Assembly: GCF_029227915.1 (NCBI RefSeq)
Contig: NC_079882.1
Span: forward strand, 32,232,001 to 32,296,000
DNA length: 64,000 bases
Direction of reading: 5' to 3'
DNA from: Hydractinia symbiolongicarpus
Lineage: Eukaryota > Cnidaria > Hydrozoa > Anthoathecata > Hydractiniidae
Shown: one piece after another, positions 59,893 to 64,000 of the stretch
Position numbering within the stretch: position 1 is the stretch's first letter
How the letters are laid out: every line of letters begins with the position of its first letter
Program-made: the position numbers and the translations under genes
Notes under the pieces: model-generated
The model's database searches: none
The model's input: the letters and a program-made list of their open reading frames with translations, nothing else
What the model was told of the DNA's origin: nothing

Positions 59893-60500
59893 TATACTTT
59901 TGACTATACGGGCCGAGTCCGGGATTTACGGGAAGTCGCGGGTTTTCGTTTGCCGGCGATTAAACTTCTTTTATTCAGCGTCTCATCAAAAATGAAAATA
60001 TTTTTAAATACTACAAGTTTCATGGGCTCTAGTGGTGAAATAATAATTTAATAAATCGTTTTGGAAATGAGTTTACTCACAGGGTACTTTCTTTGTATAC
60101 ATTCAACTATACGGGCCAAGCCCGGGATTTACGGGAAGTCGCGGGTTTTCGTTTGCCGGCGATTAAACTTCTTTTATTCAGCGTCTCATCAAAAATGAAA
60201 ATATCTTTAAATACTACAAGTCTCATGGGCTTTAGTGGTGAAATAATAATTTAAAAAATCGTTCGGGAAATGAGTTTACACCCTGGGTACTTCCTTTGTA
60301 TACTTTTTACTATACGGGCCGACTCGGGATTTACGGGAAATCGCAGGTTTTCGTTTGCCGGCGATTAAACTTCTTTTATTCAGCGTCTCATCAAAAATGA
60401 AAAGATTTTTGAAAACTACAAGTCTCATGCGTTTTAGTGTTGAAAAAATAAATTAAAAAATCGTTCTGGAAATGAGTTTACTCACAGGGTACTTTCTTTG
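59893..60500 (+). repeat. 608-bp duplication with AAGTTTCATGGGCTC, copy 2
   Basis: Repeats the preceding block (AAGTTTCATGGGCTC near 60016). The left border is inside a hybrid monomer: TCACAGGGTACTTTC (A start, near 59873) runs directly into CTTTTGACTATACGGG and CCGAGTCC (B core). That is the expected footprint of unequal crossover. Confidence 0.86.
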
Positions 60501-60646
60501 TATACATTCGACTATACGGGCCAAGCCCGGGATTTACGGGAAATCGCGGGTTTTTGTTTGCCGGCAATTAAACTTCTTTTATTCAGCGTCTCATCAAAAA
60601 TGAAAACATTTTTAAAAACTACAAGTCTCATGGGCTTTAGTGGTGA

Positions 60647-63600
60647 AATAATAATTTAATAAATCGTTTTGGAAATGAGTTTACTCACAGGGTACTTTCT
60701 TTGTATACATTCGACTATACGGGCCAAGCCCGGGATTTAAGGGAAGTCGCGGGTTTTCGTTTGCCGGCGATTAAACTTCTTTTATTCAGCGTCTCATCAA
60801 AAATGAAAATATCTTTAAATACTACAAGTCTCATGGGCTTTAGTGGTGAAATAATAATTTAAGAAATCGTTCGGGAAATGAGTTTACACCCTGGGTACTT
60901 CCTTTGTATACTTTTGACTATACGGGCCGACTCGGGATTTACGGGAAATCGGAGGTTTTCGTTTGCCGGCGATTAAACTTCTTTTATTCAGCGTCTCATC
61001 AAAAATGAAAACATTTTTGAAAACTACAAATCTCATGCGTTTTAGTGGTGAAAAAATAATTTAAAAAATCGTTCGGGAAATGAGTTTACTCCCTGGGTAC
61101 TTTCTTTGTATACTTTTGACTATACGGGCTGAGTCCGGGATTTACGGGAAGTCGCGGGTTTTCGTTTGCCGGCGATTAAACGTCTTTTATTCAGCGTCTC
61201 ATCAAAAATGAAAATATCTTTAAATACTACAAGTCTCATGGGCTTTAGTGGTGAAATAATAATTTAATAAATCGTTTTGGAAATGAGTTTACTCACAGGG
61301 TACTTTCTTTGTATACATTCGACTATACGGGCCAAGCCCGGGATTTACGGGAAGTCGCGGGTTTTCGTTTGCCGGCGATTAAACTTCTTTTATTCAGCGT
61401 CTCATCAAAAATGAAAATATCTTTAAATACTACAAGTCTCATGGGCTTTAGTGGTGAAATAATAATTTAAAAAATCGTTCGGGAAATGAGTTTACACCCT
61501 GGGTACTTCCTTTGTATACTTTTGACTATACGGGCCGACTCGGGATTTACGGGAAATCGCAGGTTTTCGTTTGCCGGCGATTAAACTTCTTTTATTCAGC
61601 GTCTCATCAAAAATGAAAACATTTTTGAAAACTACAAGTCTCATGCGTTTTAGTGTTGAAAAAATAAATTAAAAAATCGTTCTGGAAATGAGTTTACTCA
61701 CAGGGTACTTTCTTTGTATACATTCGACTATACGGGCCAAGCCCGGGATTTACGGGAAATCGCGGGTTTTCGTTTGCCGGCGATTAAACCTCTTTCATTA
61801 AGTGTCTCATCAAAAATGAAAATATCTTTAAATACTACAAGTCTCATGGGCTTTAGTGGTGAAATAATAATTTAAAAAATCGTTTGGGAAATGAGTTTAC
61901 TCACAGGGTACTTTCTTTGTATACATTCGACTATACGGGCCAAGCCCGGGATTTACGGGAAATCGCGGGTTTTCGTTTGCCGGCGCTTAAACCTCTTTCA
62001 TTAAGCGTCTCATCAAAAATGAAAATATTTTTGAAAACTACAAGTCTCATGCGTTTTAGTGGTGAAAATTAATTTAAAATATCGTTTGGGAAATGAGTTT
62101 ACTCCCTGGGTACTTTCTTTGTATACTTTTGACTATACGGGCCAAGCCCGGGATTTACAGGAAATCGCGGGATTTCGTTTGCCGGCGATTAAACCTCTTT
62201 TATTAAGCGTCTCATCAAAAATGAAAACATTTTTGAAAACTGCAAGTCTCATGCGTTTTAGTGGTGAAAAGATAATTGAAAAAATCGTTTCGGAAATGAG
62301 TTTACTCACAGGGTACTTTCTTTGTATACATTCGACTATACGGGCCAGGCCCGGGATTTACGGGAAATCGCGGGTTTTCGTTTGCCGGCGATTAAACTTC
62401 TTTCATTAAGCGTCTCATCAAAAATGAAAACATTTTTGAAAACTACAAGTCTCATGCGTTTTAGTGGTGAAAATTAATTTAAAGTATCGTTTGGGAAATG
62501 AGTTTACTCCCTGGGTACTTTCTTTGTATACTTTTGACTATACGGGCCGTTTCCGGGATTTACGGAAGACGCGGGTTTTCGTTTGCCGGCAATTAAACTT
62601 CTTTTATTCAGCGTCTCATCAAAAATGAAAACATTTTTAAAAACTACAAGTCTCATGCGTTTTAGTGGTGAAAAAATAATTTAAAAAATCGTTCGGGAAA
62701 TGAGTTTACTCCCTGGGTACTTTCTTTGTATACTTTTGACTATACGGGCCGAGTCCGGGATTTACGGGAAGTCGCGGGTTTTTGTTTGCCGGCGATTAAA
62801 CTTCTTTTATTCAGCGTCTCATCAAAAATGAAAATATTTTTAAATACTACAAGTCTCATGGGCTTTAGTGGTAAAATAATAATTTAAAAAATCGTTTGGG
62901 AAATGAGTTTACTCACAGGGTACTTTCTTTGTATACATTCGACTATACGGGCCAAGCCCGGGATTTACGGGAAATCGCGGGTTTGCGTTTGCCGGCGCTT
63001 AAACCTCTTTCATTAAGCGTCTCATCAAAAATGAAAATATTTTTGAAAACTACAAGTCTCATGCGTTTTAGTGGTGAAAATTAATTTAAAATATCGTTTG
63101 GGAAATGAGTTTACTCCCTGGGTACTTTCTTTGTATACTTTTGACTATACGGGCCAAGCCCGGGATTTACGGGAAATCGCGGGATTTCGTTTGCCAGCAA
63201 TTAAACTTCTTTTATTCAGCGTCTCATCAAAAATGAAAACATTTTTAAAAACTACAAGTCTCATGCGTTTTAGTGGTGAAAAAATAATTTAAAAAATCGT
63301 TCGGGAAATGAGTTTACTCCCTGGGTACTTTCTTTGTATACTTTTGACTATACGGGCCGAGTCCGGGATTTACGGGAAGTCGCAGGTTTTCGTTTGCCGG
63401 CGATTAAACTTCTTTTATTCAGCGTCTCATCAAAAATGAAAATATTTTTAAATACTACAAGTTTCATGGGCTCTAGTGGTGAAATAATAATTTAATAAAT
63501 CGTTTTGGAAATGAGTTTACTCACAGGGTACTTTCTTTGTATACATTCAACTATACGGGCCAAGCCCGGGATTTACGGGAAGTCGCGGGTTTTCGTTTGC

Positions 63601-64000
63601 CGGCGATTAAACTTCTTTTATTCAGCGTCTCATCAAAAATGAAAATATCTTTAAATACTACAAGTCTCATGGGCTTTAGTGGTGAAATAATAATTTAAAA
63701 AATCGTTCGGGAAATGAGTTTACACCCTGGGTACTTCCTTTGTATACTTTTTACTATACGGGCCGACTCGGGATTTACGGGAAATCGCAGGTTTTCGTTT
63801 GCCGGCGATTAAACTTCTTTTATTCAGCGTCTCATCAAAAATGAAAAGATTTTTGAAAACTACAAGTCTCATGCGTTTTAGTGTTGAAAAAATAAATTAA
63901 AAAATCGTTCTGGAAATGAGTTTACTCACAGGGTACTTTCTTTGTATACATTCGACTATACGGGCCAAGCCCGGGATTTACGGGAAATCGCGGGTTTTTG
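60647..64000 (+). repeat. Downstream copy of 56.19-59.95 kb (4,457 bp offset, runs off window)
   Basis: Matches begin near 60647 (counterpart of 56190) and include AAGAAATCG near 60860/56403, ATCGGAGG, AAACGTC and the eight-monomer segment (third copy, about 61258-62878). The offset is 4,457 bp (22 monomers) up to 62896 and 4,052 bp after it. The change of 405 bp equals the two-monomer duplication present only upstream. The copy is still running at the window edge. Confidence 0.88.

Larger units (their letters stand above)
1..64000 (+). repeat. Tandem satellite array, ~203-bp monomer
   Basis: The window is filled end to end by direct copies of one ~203-bp monomer. The anchor word gtttac recurs at 61, 264, 467, 670 and 873, exactly 203 bp apart, and the last copy I located is at 63920. 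Mean spacing over larger blocks is about 202.6 bp, because common subtypes lack one base (GAAAATTAA instead of GAAAAAATAA, AAAATTCG instead of AAAAAATCG, GACTCGGG instead of GAGTCCGGG). All copies have the same orientation and no unique DNA lies between them. Long homogeneous arrays of a nucleosome-sized monomer are typical of eukaryotic centromeric or heterochromatic satellites. That location is inferred, not shown. I do not recognise the family and cannot name the organism. Confidence 0.98.

Noticed and set aside
659-63292. About 85 plus-strand open frames of 60-122 codons with similar predicted peptides
   Set aside because: They are one monomer read again and again, mostly from GTG or TTG starts. 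203 is not divisible by 3, so the frame changes each monomer. One-base indels and stop codons appear freely, and no frame extends beyond about two monomers. No codon-type constraint is visible.
1-64000. CRISPR array
   Set aside because: Direct repeats abut each other with no unique spacers, and the repeat unit is about 203 bp, far longer than CRISPR repeats.
1-64000. Transposon, retroelement or insertion sequence inside the array
   Set aside because: No sequence unrelated to the monomer was seen, nor any terminal repeats, target duplications or protein similarity. Each supposed break turned out to be a switch between monomer subtypes.
1-64000. 5S rRNA or rDNA spacer repeats, tRNA clusters
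   Set aside because: No 5S internal control region, tRNA fold or rRNA segment was recognised in the monomer.

Overview
The whole 64-kb window is one uninterrupted, head-to-tail satellite DNA array. Every base I read belongs to a monomer of about 203 bp (individual monomers 202-203 bp). There are roughly 310 full-length monomers plus six truncated ones of 105 bp, all in the same orientation. I see no protein-coding gene, RNA gene, transposon, CRISPR array or unique spacer, and neither edge of the array is reached. The many short open frames (60-122 codons) on both strands are the same monomer read repeatedly. They shift frame at each monomer because 203 is not a multiple of 3. An array of this kind points to a eukaryotic nuclear genome, probably centromeric, pericentromeric or other constitutive heterochromatin. 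The taxon cannot be told from the sequence.

Monomer anatomy, counting from the conserved start of gtttac: a GC- and CpG-rich core of about 55 bp carries four GGG runs spaced 11, 9 and 10 bp apart. An AT-rich remainder contains A-tracts and a 9-bp-arm inverted repeat with an AAAA loop. Hand count of a consensus gives about 38% GC and 13 CpGs. Three other short dyads recur in the GC-rich half. Monomers fall into subfamilies told apart by linked variants: TCACAGGG / TCCCTGGG / CACCCTGGG near the start, ATTCG / TTTTG before ACTATACGGG, CCAAGCCC / CCGAGTCC, the CCTCTTTCATTAAG / CTTCTTTTATTCAG block, and the AT-rich tail.

Layout: 1-4.9 kb holds older mixed monomers with a 7-8-monomer repeat. 4.9-9.4 kb is a tandem pair of 2,229-bp (11-monomer) units. 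9.4-16.4 kb holds overlapping duplications (offsets 1,011, 1,417, 1,620 and 4,051 bp). 16.2-21.4 kb is an array of 4-monomer (811 bp) and 5-monomer (1,013 bp) units. 21.4-31.0 kb is an array of 1,118-bp units, each carrying one copy of a 105-bp truncated monomer, itself duplicated at an offset of 4,773 bp. 31-42 kb has a 608-bp three-monomer block recurring five times. 42.3-45.7 kb is a 1,622-bp (8-monomer) tandem pair. 46.9-52.6 kb is a 3,041-bp (15-monomer) pair. 53-64 kb has a unit repeated at offsets of 3,851 and 4,457 bp with smaller 405- and 608-bp duplications inside.

There is no gene system here. The biology is in the nested, changing higher-order repeats, the record of unequal exchange and conversion, the dyads and near-CENP-B-box of the monomer, and CpG-transition variants that suggest methylation. 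Block borders are approximate (usually within tens of bases) because they were placed by eye from diagnostic variants.
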